This document shows positions 8,779 through 16,592 of a stretch of 42,488 nucleotides of DNA, piece after piece. How positions within the stretch are numbered: the first letter of the stretch is position 1; each line of letters starts with the position of its first letter. The DNA lies in NCBI GenBank assembly GCA_021774435.1, contig JAJFJB010000410.1, forward strand, positions 1 to 42,488, given 5' to 3'. Origin of the DNA: Alphaproteobacteria bacterium. Lineage in GTDB: Bacteria; Pseudomonadota; Alphaproteobacteria; UBA8366; GCA-2717185. The translations under genes were made by a program, and so were the position numbers. The notes under the pieces are model-generated. The model did not search any database, was not told where the DNA came from, and saw only the letters and a list, made by a program, of their open reading frames with translations.

Positions 8779-9666
8779 ATGACAGTATCCATCCGGCCAC
8801 TTCACCCCCTGTTCTGCGGCGAAGTAAGCGGCATTGATATGACCCGCGACCTCACAAGTGAAGAAGTGGCCGCAGTCGAGGCCGGTATGGATGAGTACGC
8901 AGTCCTGGTTTTTCACAAACAGAATATCACGGACCAGCAGCAGCAATCATTTACCCGAAACTTCGGTGAGTTGGAGTTGCCCGGTGCGGTGAGCAATATC
9001 ACCAAGGACCACGAGCGCCGGTTGGATCCCCTGATGGCGGACGTTTCCAATTTGAACCGCGATCATAAACCGTTCGATCGAAACGATCGGGCTCGGATGT
9101 TCAATCTCGGAAACCGGCTGTGGCATTCGGATAGTTCCTTCCGCGCCGTACCGGCAAAGTACTCCTTGCTTTCAGGCCGAATTGTTCCAGCCGCAGGCGG
9201 CAATACGGAATTCGCCGACATGCGGGCGGCCTATGATGCGTTGGACGATAAAACAAAGGCTGAAATCGAAGATCTCGTCTGCGAGCATTCCCTGCTCTAC
9301 TCCCGTGGCCAACTCGGCTTCGAAGGTCTTAGCGAAGAAGAACAGGCCAATTTTAAACCCGTACGCCAACGGCTGGTTCGGACGCACCCTGTGACCGGGC
9401 GGAAGTCGCTCTATCTATCCGCGCACGGCGGAACCATCGTCGGATGGCAAACTCCCGAAGCTCGGGTCTTTTTAAAAGACCTCAACGAGCATGCTACACA
9501 GAGAGAATTCGTCCACCGTCATCAATGGCGTCAATACGATCTCGTCGTCTGGGATAATCGGCAGGTGATGCACCGCGTCCGCGCTTTCAACGATACGGCC
9601 GAAATCCGCGATATGCGGCGAACAACTGTTGCCGGCGAGGAAATGACCGTCGAGCAGGCAGCCTGA
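8779..9666 (+). CDS. TfdA-like Fe(II)/2-oxoglutarate dioxygenase
   Basis: The 295-residue protein belongs to the TauD/TfdA family and resembles 2,4-dichlorophenoxyacetate dioxygenase along its whole length, for example IRPLHPLF, LWHSDSSF, EFADMRAAYDAL, EHATQREFV and VVWDNRQVMHR. The iron triad is H116, D118 and H265, and R277 in RDMRR matches the 2-oxoglutarate-binding Arg. The family couples decarboxylation of 2-oxoglutarate to hydroxylation, which in TfdA cleaves an aryl ether, releasing a phenol and glyoxylate. The true substrate here may be a natural aryloxy or arylalkanoic acid. It is 73 bp downstream of the crotonase, likely in the same transcriptional unit. Confidence 0.92.
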   Translation: MTVSIRPLHPLFCGEVSGIDMTRDLTSEEVAAVEAGMDEYAVLVFHKQNITDQQQQSFTRNFGELELPGAVSNITKDHERRLDPLMADVSNLNRDHKPFDRNDRARMFNLGNRLWHSDSSFRAVPAKYSLLSGRIVPAAGGNTEFADMRAAYDALDDKTKAEIEDLVCEHSLLYSRGQLGFEGLSEEEQANFKPVRQRLVRTHPVTGRKSLYLSAHGGTIVGWQTPEARVFLKDLNEHATQREFVHRHQWRQYDLVVWDNRQVMHRVRAFNDTAEIRDMRRTTVAGEEMTVEQAA

Positions 9667-9682
9667 ATTTAAGGTCTGGGCT

Positions 9683-10465
9683 CTAACGCTTCCTATTCAT
9701 GAATGCGGTCATAAGCCGCTTCGGCTCGTCCGTCCGATACGCATCGACATAAGCCTGTATCCCCGCGCGGGCGCCGTCCGTCGGCGACATCCGGTCCCAA
9801 TCGATAATCAACCGCTTTTGAATACGAACCGCGCGTGGCCCGCACGCCAACAACGAGTCGAGCCAACCCTGTACGGCATCATCGAGTTTGTCGGCCGGCA
9901 CCATACGTTCCAGGAACCCGATCCGATAGGCTTCCTCGGCATCGATATGATCCCCCGTCAGAACAAGCTCGCACGCCTTTCCCCACCCGATAAGGCGCGG
10001 CAGTACCGATGCCTCCATGCCCGAAGGAATGCCATGCCGTGTTTCAGGCATACCGAACCGCGCATGATCCGCCGCCGCGCGCATATCCGCGCAGGCCGCG
10101 ATTTCCATGCCCGACCCGAAGCAATAACCGTTAATCCGCGCAATAACCGGTACCGGAAACTGCCGCACGGCGTCACATACTCGGTGCGTCCATGTCGATG
10201 AACTTTCAGCCTGCGCCAGATCGAATTCCGCCATTTCGCCAATGTTCGTTCCGCCCACGAAAGACTTTTCGCCGGCGCCCGTCAGGACGAGCGCGCGTAA
10301 CGTTTCATCATGCTTCAATCCGGTCATCACCGTAACGAACTGTTCCTTGCCTGCCAGCCCCAGGGCATTGCGTTTTTCAGGATTATTAAACGTCACCCGG
10401 GCGACCCGCCCGGCTTCTCCGTGATCATCGAAGTCCAGCTTGATCAGCGAATCCGATCCCGTCAT
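9683..10465 (-). CDS. Enoyl-CoA hydratase
   Basis: The 260-residue crotonase has the oxyanion segment GAGEKSFVGGTNIGEM and, unlike the crotonase at 7890-8705, both catalytic glutamates: GSGMEIA and FGMPETRHG. It should hydrate a 2-enoyl-CoA. It is the last gene of the hyuA-hyuB operon; its ATG overlaps the hyuB stop by one base (TAATG), and GGGAG lies upstream. It is convergent with the TfdA-like gene, with only 16 bp and no evident terminator between the stops. Confidence 0.92.
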   Translation of the reverse strand: MTGSDSLIKLDFDDHGEAGRVARVTFNNPEKRNALGLAGKEQFVTVMTGLKHDETLRALVLTGAGEKSFVGGTNIGEMAEFDLAQAESSSTWTHRVCDAVRQFPVPVIARINGYCFGSGMEIAACADMRAAADHARFGMPETRHGIPSGMEASVLPRLIGWGKACELVLTGDHIDAEEAYRIGFLERMVPADKLDDAVQGWLDSLLACGPRAVRIQKRLIIDWDRMSPTDGARAGIQAYVDAYRTDEPKRLMTAFMNRKR

Positions 10466-12177
10466 TAGTTTTCTCCCTCCGTTTGAGACAGCGCACGCTC
10501 AACGAGCGCCGCACCATAATGGCGTTCCGCATTTTCGCGTGACATCAACTCGTCGTGTATATCCGCCGCCAACGCTTCCGGCGCGCGCGCGCCTGGTGCG
10601 CCATACCCGCCGCCGCCGGCGGTCTCCAAGCGCATGGATTCGCCGGCGCGCATTTCTATATGCGAAACTTTCGACGATAATTCTTTCCTGTCAGCGCTAT
10701 CGGCATTTCTGATCAGGTTTGCGGTGCCCCCTTCTTCGCCGCCAAAGACACCAGGCGCCCCAATGATGTGGCTGTCGGATCGGATCGAAAAGACTATATC
10801 GTCCTGCATGGCGCGAATTTGTCGCGCGATTCCAACACCCCCGCGATACTGGCCTGCGCCGCCGGAATTCGGGACCAATGCATATTCGTCCACCATGAGC
10901 GGGTATTCGTGCTCCAGCGCTTCGGCCGGCAAATTCGAGGTATTGGTCAGGTGGACATGCACCGCATCCATGCCGTCCGAGTCTGCCCGCGCGCCCGAAC
11001 CGCCGCCGACGGTTTCCAAATACACAAAAGGACCGCCACCGCGCCGCTCACCGGAGAAGACAATCGCCGGTATGGAATCATGGCCCGCCGCCATGACCGC
11101 TTCGTCCGGCAAAAGGGGCGCAAACGCGCCGAAAATCGCGCGCGCTACTTTATTGCAGGTGATGCTGCGCGCGCCCACCGCCGCGGGATGGCGCGGATTG
11201 ACGAGACACCCTTCCGGTGCCTCGATCTCAATCGCCTCGAACATCCCACCGTTCGGTGGCAAATTCGGGTCGAGCAAGGTCTTGATCGAATAATAGGCGG
11301 TTGCGCGTAGCGCGCTTTCTGGCACGTTCATCGCACCGCGGGCCTGACCGCTTGTTCCTGCGAAATCGAGCGTTAAAGACTCACCGGCGACCCTCGCCGT
11401 GACGGTGATCGCCACTGGATCGCCACCTTGACCATCATCATCGAGATAGCTGGTGCAGCTATAGGCGCCATCGGTCAGCGCCGCGATCCGATTACGTAAG
11501 CGGCGTCCCGTGTAGGTCAGTAAATCATCCACCGCGCCCAACACCTGCTCTAGCCCGTTTCGTTCGGCCAACGCCTTAAGTAAAACCGCGCCGCGCACAT
11601 TCGTCGCAACCTGGACATTGAGATCGAGCGCACGCTCTTCGGGTTCACGCGTATTACTGCAAACGAGCCTCATGATGTCGTCACTGATGTCACCGCCATG
11701 CGCGACACGTATGACCGGGATTCGAATTCCCTCTTCGAACACCGTGCGCGACGCGCCGGAAATGGAACCCGGGACGCTGCCGCCGACGTCCGAATGATGG
11801 GCGATATTGGCCGTGAAGAACCGAACAATGCCATCGATAACGACCGGAGAGACGATCGATATATCCGGCATATGCGTACCGCCGGCGAGATAGGGATCGT
11901 TACAGATGAAGGCGTCGCCTGCCCGCATATCCTCGACTGCATAAACTTTCAGGACCGCCTGCACGCCGCCCATCAGCGAGCCCAGATGCAGCGGCACATG
12001 GGAGGCCTGCGCGATCAACCGGCCCGTCGCATCGAAGAGACCGACCGAACAGTCCCGCCGTTCCTTGATGTTGGTCGAAAAAGACGACCGGATCAGCGTA
12101 TTGCCCATATCCTCGGTAATCGATAGCAGCCGGTTGCTGAAGACTTCCATCGCGACGGGATCGAATTCACGCGTCAT
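10465..12177 (-). CDS. hyuB: Hydantoinase B/oxoprolinase family protein
   Basis: The 570-residue protein matches the HyuB family (N-methylhydantoinase subunit B, acetone carboxylase alpha, 5-oxoprolinase C-terminal half). The N-terminus FDPVAMEVFSNRLLSITEDM and the segments SHVPLHLGSL, DAFICNDPYLAGGTHMPD and GGGGYGAP are characteristic. With HyuA it forms an ATP-dependent enzyme that opens or carboxylates a substrate such as a hydantoin, 5-oxoproline or ketone. Its start overlaps the hyuA stop by 4 bp. The linked hydratase suggests the product enters CoA metabolism, but the substrate cannot be assigned. Confidence 0.93.
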   Translation of the reverse strand: MTREFDPVAMEVFSNRLLSITEDMGNTLIRSSFSTNIKERRDCSVGLFDATGRLIAQASHVPLHLGSLMGGVQAVLKVYAVEDMRAGDAFICNDPYLAGGTHMPDISIVSPVVIDGIVRFFTANIAHHSDVGGSVPGSISGASRTVFEEGIRIPVIRVAHGGDISDDIMRLVCSNTREPEERALDLNVQVATNVRGAVLLKALAERNGLEQVLGAVDDLLTYTGRRLRNRIAALTDGAYSCTSYLDDDGQGGDPVAITVTARVAGESLTLDFAGTSGQARGAMNVPESALRATAYYSIKTLLDPNLPPNGGMFEAIEIEAPEGCLVNPRHPAAVGARSITCNKVARAIFGAFAPLLPDEAVMAAGHDSIPAIVFSGERRGGGPFVYLETVGGGSGARADSDGMDAVHVHLTNTSNLPAEALEHEYPLMVDEYALVPNSGGAGQYRGGVGIARQIRAMQDDIVFSIRSDSHIIGAPGVFGGEEGGTANLIRNADSADRKELSSKVSHIEMRAGESMRLETAGGGGYGAPGARAPEALAADIHDELMSRENAERHYGAALVERALSQTEGEN

Positions 12178-14219
12178 TGCTTTACCTCAATTACGATATT
12201 TCCATTTCGATCGAGTGCCGCCTGCTGCCCCGGCAAGACCACCGTCGTCGCACTCATTTCTTCGATAATTGCCGGGCCCTCGATTTCGACGTTCAAGGGA
12301 ATGTCTCCGCGTCGATAGACAACAGCCTCCAGCCATCCCAGTTTCGAACCAAAATAAGCGGGACGGCGTTCCAGTATCGCGTCGTCGAGGGCTTGGGCGC
12401 CTCCCGCGAACCGCGGCTCCGAACGCGTGACGCGGCCAATAGCCTGAACGCGGCAATTGACGGTTTCGACAGCGCGGTCGGGAATGTCATAACCATATTC
12501 CTGAGTATGGCGCGCGGCGAAGCCTTGCAGGAACGCATCAAAGTTCTCGGCGTCGATCGACTCCATGGGAACACGGACCTCATGGTTCTGCCCGACATAG
12601 CGCGCCTCGATAAAGTGCCGAAATTCGCGATCCTCTCTCGCCACACCGTCACGCGTCAGAAGCGCCCCACCTTCATCTTGCATTTCCTCGAAGAATCGAC
12701 AGACATCGTCCCAGGTGCCTGGCTCAGCGGGCGCAATCGCGCTGCGAACCAAATCATGCACGATATCGGAAAGCAGAATGCCGCGCGCGCACATCGTGCC
12801 GGGCGCTTCTGGAACAATTATTCGAGGGATTCCACATTCGACAGCGAGATCACTCGCATGCAACGGCCCCGCACCGCCAAAGGCAAACAGCGCAAAGTCG
12901 GCCATATTGTACCCGCGTTCCGTTGTGACGGACCGGATGGCGCGGCTCATATTTGCCACCGCAATTTCCAACATGCCGTATGCCGCGGTGTCCGTCTCGA
13001 GACCAAGAGGGTTTGCGACTTTCGCTTTGATCGCCGCGCGAGCGCCGTCGGTATCCACCGGCATTGCACCTTCAAGCAGCGCCTTTGGGTTCAGCCGCCC
13101 AAGCGCCAAATTCGCATCCGTCAAGGTCGGCTCTTTCCCCCCGAGCCCATACGCGACGGGTCCGGGAACAGCCCCTGCACTGCGCGGCCCGACTTTTAAA
13201 CCACCGGCATCGTCGAGCCACGCGATGCTGCCACCGCCCGCACCGATGACATGAATATCAAGCATTGGCGTGCGAACCGGAAATCCAGCGACCTGTCGGC
13301 TCGAGGTGAAGGTCGGCTTGGCATCCCGCACGACCGAGATATCCGTGCTGGTCCCACCAACATCGTAGGTAATGATATGCGGGAAACCAGCCTCACGAGC
13401 GGTTTCCGACGCGCCAACGACGCCGGCCGCAGGCCCCGATAAGCATGTCCTGACCGGGTGATCGCGAACGGTCGCCGCTGTCATCAAGCCGCCATTGGAG
13501 TGAATCGTATAAGGCTCGACTTTAGGTGCCAACGCTTTCGCCGATGCGACGAAATCGTCAAAATATGCCGCCATCGACGGGCCGATATAGGCGTTCAGAG
13601 CCGTCGTCGACATCCGCTCATATTCCCTGAACTCCGGCAACACATCCGAGGAAAGGCTGACATAGGCATCCGGTAGCGCCGCCTTGAGCATTTTTCGTAT
13701 GACATGCTCATGTTCCGAATTTCGATAGCTGTGTAAAAAACAGACGGCGACTGCCTCGACATCGGCATCGACAAGATTTGCAACGGCTTCAGCACCCGAT
13801 CTTTCACAAAATGGGGTTTCAACAGATCCGTCATACGCCAATCGTTCGACCACTTCTCGCCGCCGAGAGCGCGGTACAATCGGCGGCGGTTTTGTTTGTG
13901 AATAATCGTAAAGATGCGGGCGAAGCTGTCTTCCCACTTCGAGGACATCTCGAAATCCCTTTGTGGTGATCAGACCCGTGCGGGCACCGCGGCGTTCGAT
14001 AGCCATATTCGTCGCAACAGTGGTGCCGTGCCCAAGGAACCGGAGCGCCTGGCCATCGATACCCGCGACAGCAAGAATTTCCGGAATACCGTTCCGAATC
14101 GACTCCGCCGGGTTGCGTGGCGTTGATGGTGCCTTGTAATGAATTGACGTTCCTGTTTCCGCATTCGTCAGTGTGAAGTCGGTGAAGGTACCACCGACAT
14201 CGATTCCCAAACGGTACAT
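12174..14219 (-). CDS. hyuA: Hydantoinase A/oxoprolinase family protein
   Basis: The 681-residue protein is the ATP-binding partner of HyuB. It begins with the actin-fold phosphate loop GIDVGGTFTDF and has a second one, DVGGTSTDIS, near residue 290, plus the C-terminal block IEGPAIIEEMSATTVVLPG. It lacks cues that separate hydantoinase from acetone carboxylase beta or 5-oxoprolinase. AAAGGAG lies 5 nt before the ATG. It is the promoter-proximal gene of a three-gene operon with hyuB and an enoyl-CoA hydratase. Confidence 0.93.
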   Translation of the reverse strand: MYRLGIDVGGTFTDFTLTNAETGTSIHYKAPSTPRNPAESIRNGIPEILAVAGIDGQALRFLGHGTTVATNMAIERRGARTGLITTKGFRDVLEVGRQLRPHLYDYSQTKPPPIVPRSRRREVVERLAYDGSVETPFCERSGAEAVANLVDADVEAVAVCFLHSYRNSEHEHVIRKMLKAALPDAYVSLSSDVLPEFREYERMSTTALNAYIGPSMAAYFDDFVASAKALAPKVEPYTIHSNGGLMTAATVRDHPVRTCLSGPAAGVVGASETAREAGFPHIITYDVGGTSTDISVVRDAKPTFTSSRQVAGFPVRTPMLDIHVIGAGGGSIAWLDDAGGLKVGPRSAGAVPGPVAYGLGGKEPTLTDANLALGRLNPKALLEGAMPVDTDGARAAIKAKVANPLGLETDTAAYGMLEIAVANMSRAIRSVTTERGYNMADFALFAFGGAGPLHASDLAVECGIPRIIVPEAPGTMCARGILLSDIVHDLVRSAIAPAEPGTWDDVCRFFEEMQDEGGALLTRDGVAREDREFRHFIEARYVGQNHEVRVPMESIDAENFDAFLQGFAARHTQEYGYDIPDRAVETVNCRVQAIGRVTRSEPRFAGGAQALDDAILERRPAYFGSKLGWLEAVVYRRGDIPLNVEIEGPAIIEEMSATTVVLPGQQAALDRNGNIVIEVKQ

Positions 14220-14461
14220 ATTGCTCCTTTATCTTGCGCTTTGAAAAAATTGGCGCAAACCCGCTACTGCCGCTGTCGAGGACAAGGCTCTCGTATAATC
14301 TTAGACAGCCAGGACGGCGGGGAGAAGAGCATCCAATGACCAGAGCCAGTCGGCACAAATGATGATGACTGGACAATTCGTTCTGAATTTGGCACAGCTT
14401 GCACTAAAATAGCATTGTTGTTTCGCTGATCTCCTTGCAACTGTTAATTGGGTGAAATGCC
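14220..14461. promoter_or_regulatory. Divergent intergenic region hyuA / PilZ-like gene
   Basis: The 242-bp region must carry the promoters of hyuA (minus) and the PilZ-like gene (plus). Apart from the hyuA ribosome site I see no convincing operator. A sequence resembling a sigma-54 promoter occurs at 14389-14403 but its spacing is wrong. Confidence 0.4.
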
Positions 14462-14794
14462 ATGGTGTCCTTAACCGGACGCGCCAAGCGCGGCGAAGAT
14501 CGAATTCCAGTCGGAAGAGCAAAAGTGTATATCCACAATGAAATGTTCAACGTCATCAATTGGAGTCGCCACGGCGTCATGATTGGCCCCTATTCCGGCG
14601 CATTACGCGCAGGCCAACCGTTTACCTTCCGTTTCGTTCTGCCAATGAGCGATGACGACGATTTTGAGTTCAGTGCCTGGGCAGAAACCGTACGGGTCGA
14701 CGGCGCCGGACTCGCCGCGCGGTATACCGATTTGAACGATCGTGTTTCGGACAGTATCGAGCGAATGCTTGGCGTTCTGTCACCGGCCGCCTAA
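14462..14794 (+). CDS. PilZ-domain-like small protein
   Basis: The 110-residue soluble protein has a degenerate PilZ layout: basic residues near the N-terminus (GRAKRGEDR) and NWSRHGVMI near residues 33-41, where PilZ has the D/N-x-S-x-x-G motif, then beta-rich segments ending in an amphipathic helix. PilZ domains bind cyclic di-GMP through an RxxxR and a DxSxxG motif; both are partly altered here, so binding is uncertain. The start at 14462 has no strong Shine-Dalgarno. It is alone on the plus strand, between hyuA and the carboxymuconolactone-decarboxylase-like gene. Confidence 0.6.
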   Translation: MVSLTGRAKRGEDRIPVGRAKVYIHNEMFNVINWSRHGVMIGPYSGALRAGQPFTFRFVLPMSDDDDFEFSAWAETVRVDGAGLAARYTDLNDRVSDSIERMLGVLSPAA

Positions 14795-14796
14795 CT

Positions 14797-14823
14797 GATT
14801 CGGGCGTTTTGACTGTCCGAATC
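14797..14823. terminator. Hairpin between convergent genes
   Basis: A 7-bp inverted repeat (GATTCGG at 14797-14803, CCGAATC at 14817-14823) with a 13-nt loop follows the PilZ-like stop and faces the convergent gene ending at 14871. No T tract is present, so any terminator activity is weak. Confidence 0.35.
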
Positions 14824-14870
14824 GCATCATAGGTCCAAGCAGCTCTCTTCACTCCCGCGTAATAAAAATA

Positions 14871-15254
14871 TTAATCATCGAGCATTCCGCGCTCGCGCAG
14901 CACTTCCTCTGCAACAGCATGACTGTCGATAGCCGCCGGCAGACCGCAATACAACGCCGTCTGCAATAGGACCTCCTGTATTTCCGAAACCGTACAGCCG
15001 TTATTTATCGCGGAGTTAACGTGGATACGAATTTCATGAGGCCGGTTCAATGCAGTTAGCATGCCCAAACAAAGCATGCTGCGTATTTTGCGATCCAAAC
15101 CTGGCCGGGACCAAACCTCGCCGAACGCATACTCCTCCGATAGAGCCCGCAATGGTGCGTTAAATGAGTTCGTACTTGCATCACGTTTCTGCAGATAAGC
15201 TTCGCCCAGATTATCGCGCAGATATTGCCGGCCAGCTTCTCTTCGTTCGCTCAT
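14871..15254 (-). CDS. Carboxymuconolactone decarboxylase family protein
   Basis: The chosen ATG at 15254 has GAGG 9 nt upstream; an in-frame extension to 15329 lacks a ribosome site and conserved sequence. The 127-residue product matches the 4-carboxymuconolactone decarboxylase (PcaC-like) family: RPGLDRKIRSMLCLGML, then HEIRIHVNSAINNGCTVSEIQEVLLQTALYCGLPAA, which contains the E, H, T-x-x-E and Y-x-G-x-P positions of the family. The CxxC of AhpD peroxidases is absent, so a decarboxylase or isomerase-like role is more likely. It is not linked here to other beta-ketoadipate genes. Confidence 0.87.
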   Translation of the reverse strand: MSERREAGRQYLRDNLGEAYLQKRDASTNSFNAPLRALSEEYAFGEVWSRPGLDRKIRSMLCLGMLTALNRPHEIRIHVNSAINNGCTVSEIQEVLLQTALYCGLPAAIDSHAVAEEVLRERGMLDD

Positions 15255-15535
15255 TATCTGTTTCCTCAGTGGTTCAACCCGAGCCCGAGTCGTAGTGCAC
15301 GCCCGCAGCGCCGGCAAACGAGAAAACATATTGGGTAGTCAAAACGACTACGAATTGAACACCGTTTCCCCCACTACCGCGCAATGTGGGCGGGAGAGTT
15401 TTGAACCTATTTGACACGATACCGGCGATGCCCAACCGGACTTGCGCACTTGAAAACCCCTAAAATGCAAAGCCCTTAAGCATGGCCGCGCGAATAACAG
15501 TCCCGCCAAGCTAATACACCGGATCATGCGGCTAC

Positions 15536-15967
15536 CTAAAAATTGATCGCTCTTTTTTCCCCGAACCGGGCAAATTCCAGATACTCCCGGAAACTCGGCT
15601 GATGGCTCATCTGGGATACATTCCGGATCCGCATCATCACCCGCCGAAGGGCCGGCTCTTCGCAAATATCCAGCCTCGCCAGATATAACCGGTCATTCTC
15701 CAGTTCGAGTTGAATGGCCTCTTCGCACGCCTCTACAAACGAGACAGGAATTGCAACCTGCCCTTCCCACTCATCCACCGGCATTGCATGTCCATATCGC
15801 CTCGCCAGGCCCGCAAGGATCATTCGGTACTTTTCCTCAATTTTTAAGAGGTCCTTGAAGGGCTGAACCGGTCCAAAAGCCTGTAGCACCATCCGGTAGA
15901 GGGCGCAGGTCCTGTATTTACTTCTCAGCGTTGCATCCAATGTCTCGAATATTGAACTATTGGTCAT
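15536..15967 (-). CDS. Ferritin-like (DUF2202-type) protein with altered metal ligands
   Basis: Start chosen at the ATG at 15967, which has GGAGAGGA upstream; a longer frame begins at 16021. The 143-residue protein is helical, and the run from about residue 13 to 95 (ALYRMVLQAFG, KIEEKYRMILAGLARRYG, EACEEAIQLELENDRLYLARL) follows the four-helix plan of DUF2202 ferritin-like proteins. Some expected ligands look replaced: a Glu of helix 1 by Lys and the His of the E-x-x-H in helix 2 by Tyr. It may therefore be a non-metal relative. The family call is tentative. An AT-rich upstream region probably holds its promoter. Confidence 0.55.
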   Translation of the reverse strand: MTNSSIFETLDATLRSKYRTCALYRMVLQAFGPVQPFKDLLKIEEKYRMILAGLARRYGHAMPVDEWEGQVAIPVSFVEACEEAIQLELENDRLYLARLDICEEPALRRVMMRIRNVSQMSHQPSFREYLEFARFGEKRAINF

Positions 15968-16030
15968 TTCTTGGTCCTCTCCACCCATTTTATTTATGCA
16001 CCACCCCTCAAGCCCAATCACGAAGTGCGA

Positions 16031-16150
16031 AAATCCTATTTACATCACTAAGGTAATTATTTATTTATACTACTATTGTATATATACTATTATTATACCC
16101 ACACTACTGTCATACCGTTAGCGTTTAACTATGATCTTAGGGCATTTTTA
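16031..16150. other. AT-rich intergenic island
   Basis: Only 32 of these 120 bases are G or C (27 percent), far below the rest of the window. It lies upstream of the ferritin-like gene and within a gene-free stretch from 15968 to 16592. Several TATAAT-like strings occur (for example around 16070-16098), so it probably carries promoters, though none can be singled out. I see no coding frame or RNA gene in 16151-16270. Confidence 0.6.
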
Positions 16151-16270
16151 CTTAGTAATAACTATCACAACAGCACACATTTCTGTGTACTGACCGCGAT
16201 AATGGAGAACAAGCGACGCAACCGCACCACGCTCCGACGCCAAATTCGCGGATGAAATAGTGGAGAACTG

Positions 16271-16328
16271 AAAAAAAAGGCCCCGCTGGCTAACTGGTAT
16301 AGGAGAACCAGTGTCGCCAGACGGGGCT
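16271..16328 (-). terminator. Strong Rho-independent terminator
   Basis: On the minus strand a long stem forms from three blocks: 16280-16285 with 16322-16327, 16286-16290 with 16316-16320, and 16293-16298 with 16307-16312, separated by a 1-nt bulge and a small internal loop, with an 8-nt apical loop. It is followed by eight T residues (A at 16271-16278 on the plus strand). It terminates transcription coming from the response-regulator side. Confidence 0.88.
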
Positions 16329-16430
16329 AGATAAGGCCCGCGCGAGGGGCTTATCGCGCCGGCCAGGGGTAGGTAATGACGAGAAATTAGGGCGTATCGC
16401 GATTTCTCTCGTCATCCATTTGGATGACGC
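16271..16430 (-). ncRNA. Candidate structured small RNA or 3' UTR RNA
   Basis: Read on the minus strand, about 160 nt fold into consecutive hairpins that end in a strong terminator. In order: an 8-bp stem (16422-16429 with 16410-16417, 4-nt loop); an overlapping 12-bp stem (16402-16415 with 16376-16387, one 2-nt bulge) that cannot form at the same time; a stem at 16330-16339/16346-16355 with one mismatch; and the terminator. No ORF with a ribosome site occupies it. It may be an independent small RNA or be cut from the response-regulator mRNA, whose stop is 163 bp upstream. The terminator loop contains CTCCT, which could pair with Shine-Dalgarno sequences. I do not recognise an Rfam family. 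Confidence 0.5.
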
Positions 16431-16592
16431 AATGAATTTTTGCAAAGGATCGGATCCACCGTCGAAATAAGCAGACGGACTTCGTTCAGATAACTCGCGA
16501 GAGCATTCGCATCGATCGTTACAGATCCGATGAACCGCGGATTACGCTTATCCCGTAAATCTTGCCGGAAACCCTAAGCTGAGTGTTCGGCG

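Noticed and set aside
14389..14403. A sigma-54 promoter (TTGGCAC...TTGC) ahead of the PilZ-like gene
   Set aside because: The GG to GC distance is two bases shorter than the strict sigma-54 spacing.
15348..15665. A 105-codon minus-strand ORF between the carboxymuconolactone-decarboxylase-like and ferritin-like genes
   Set aside because: It overlaps the ferritin-like gene in another frame and shows no conserved features; the 281-bp gap 15255-15535 holds nothing I can support.
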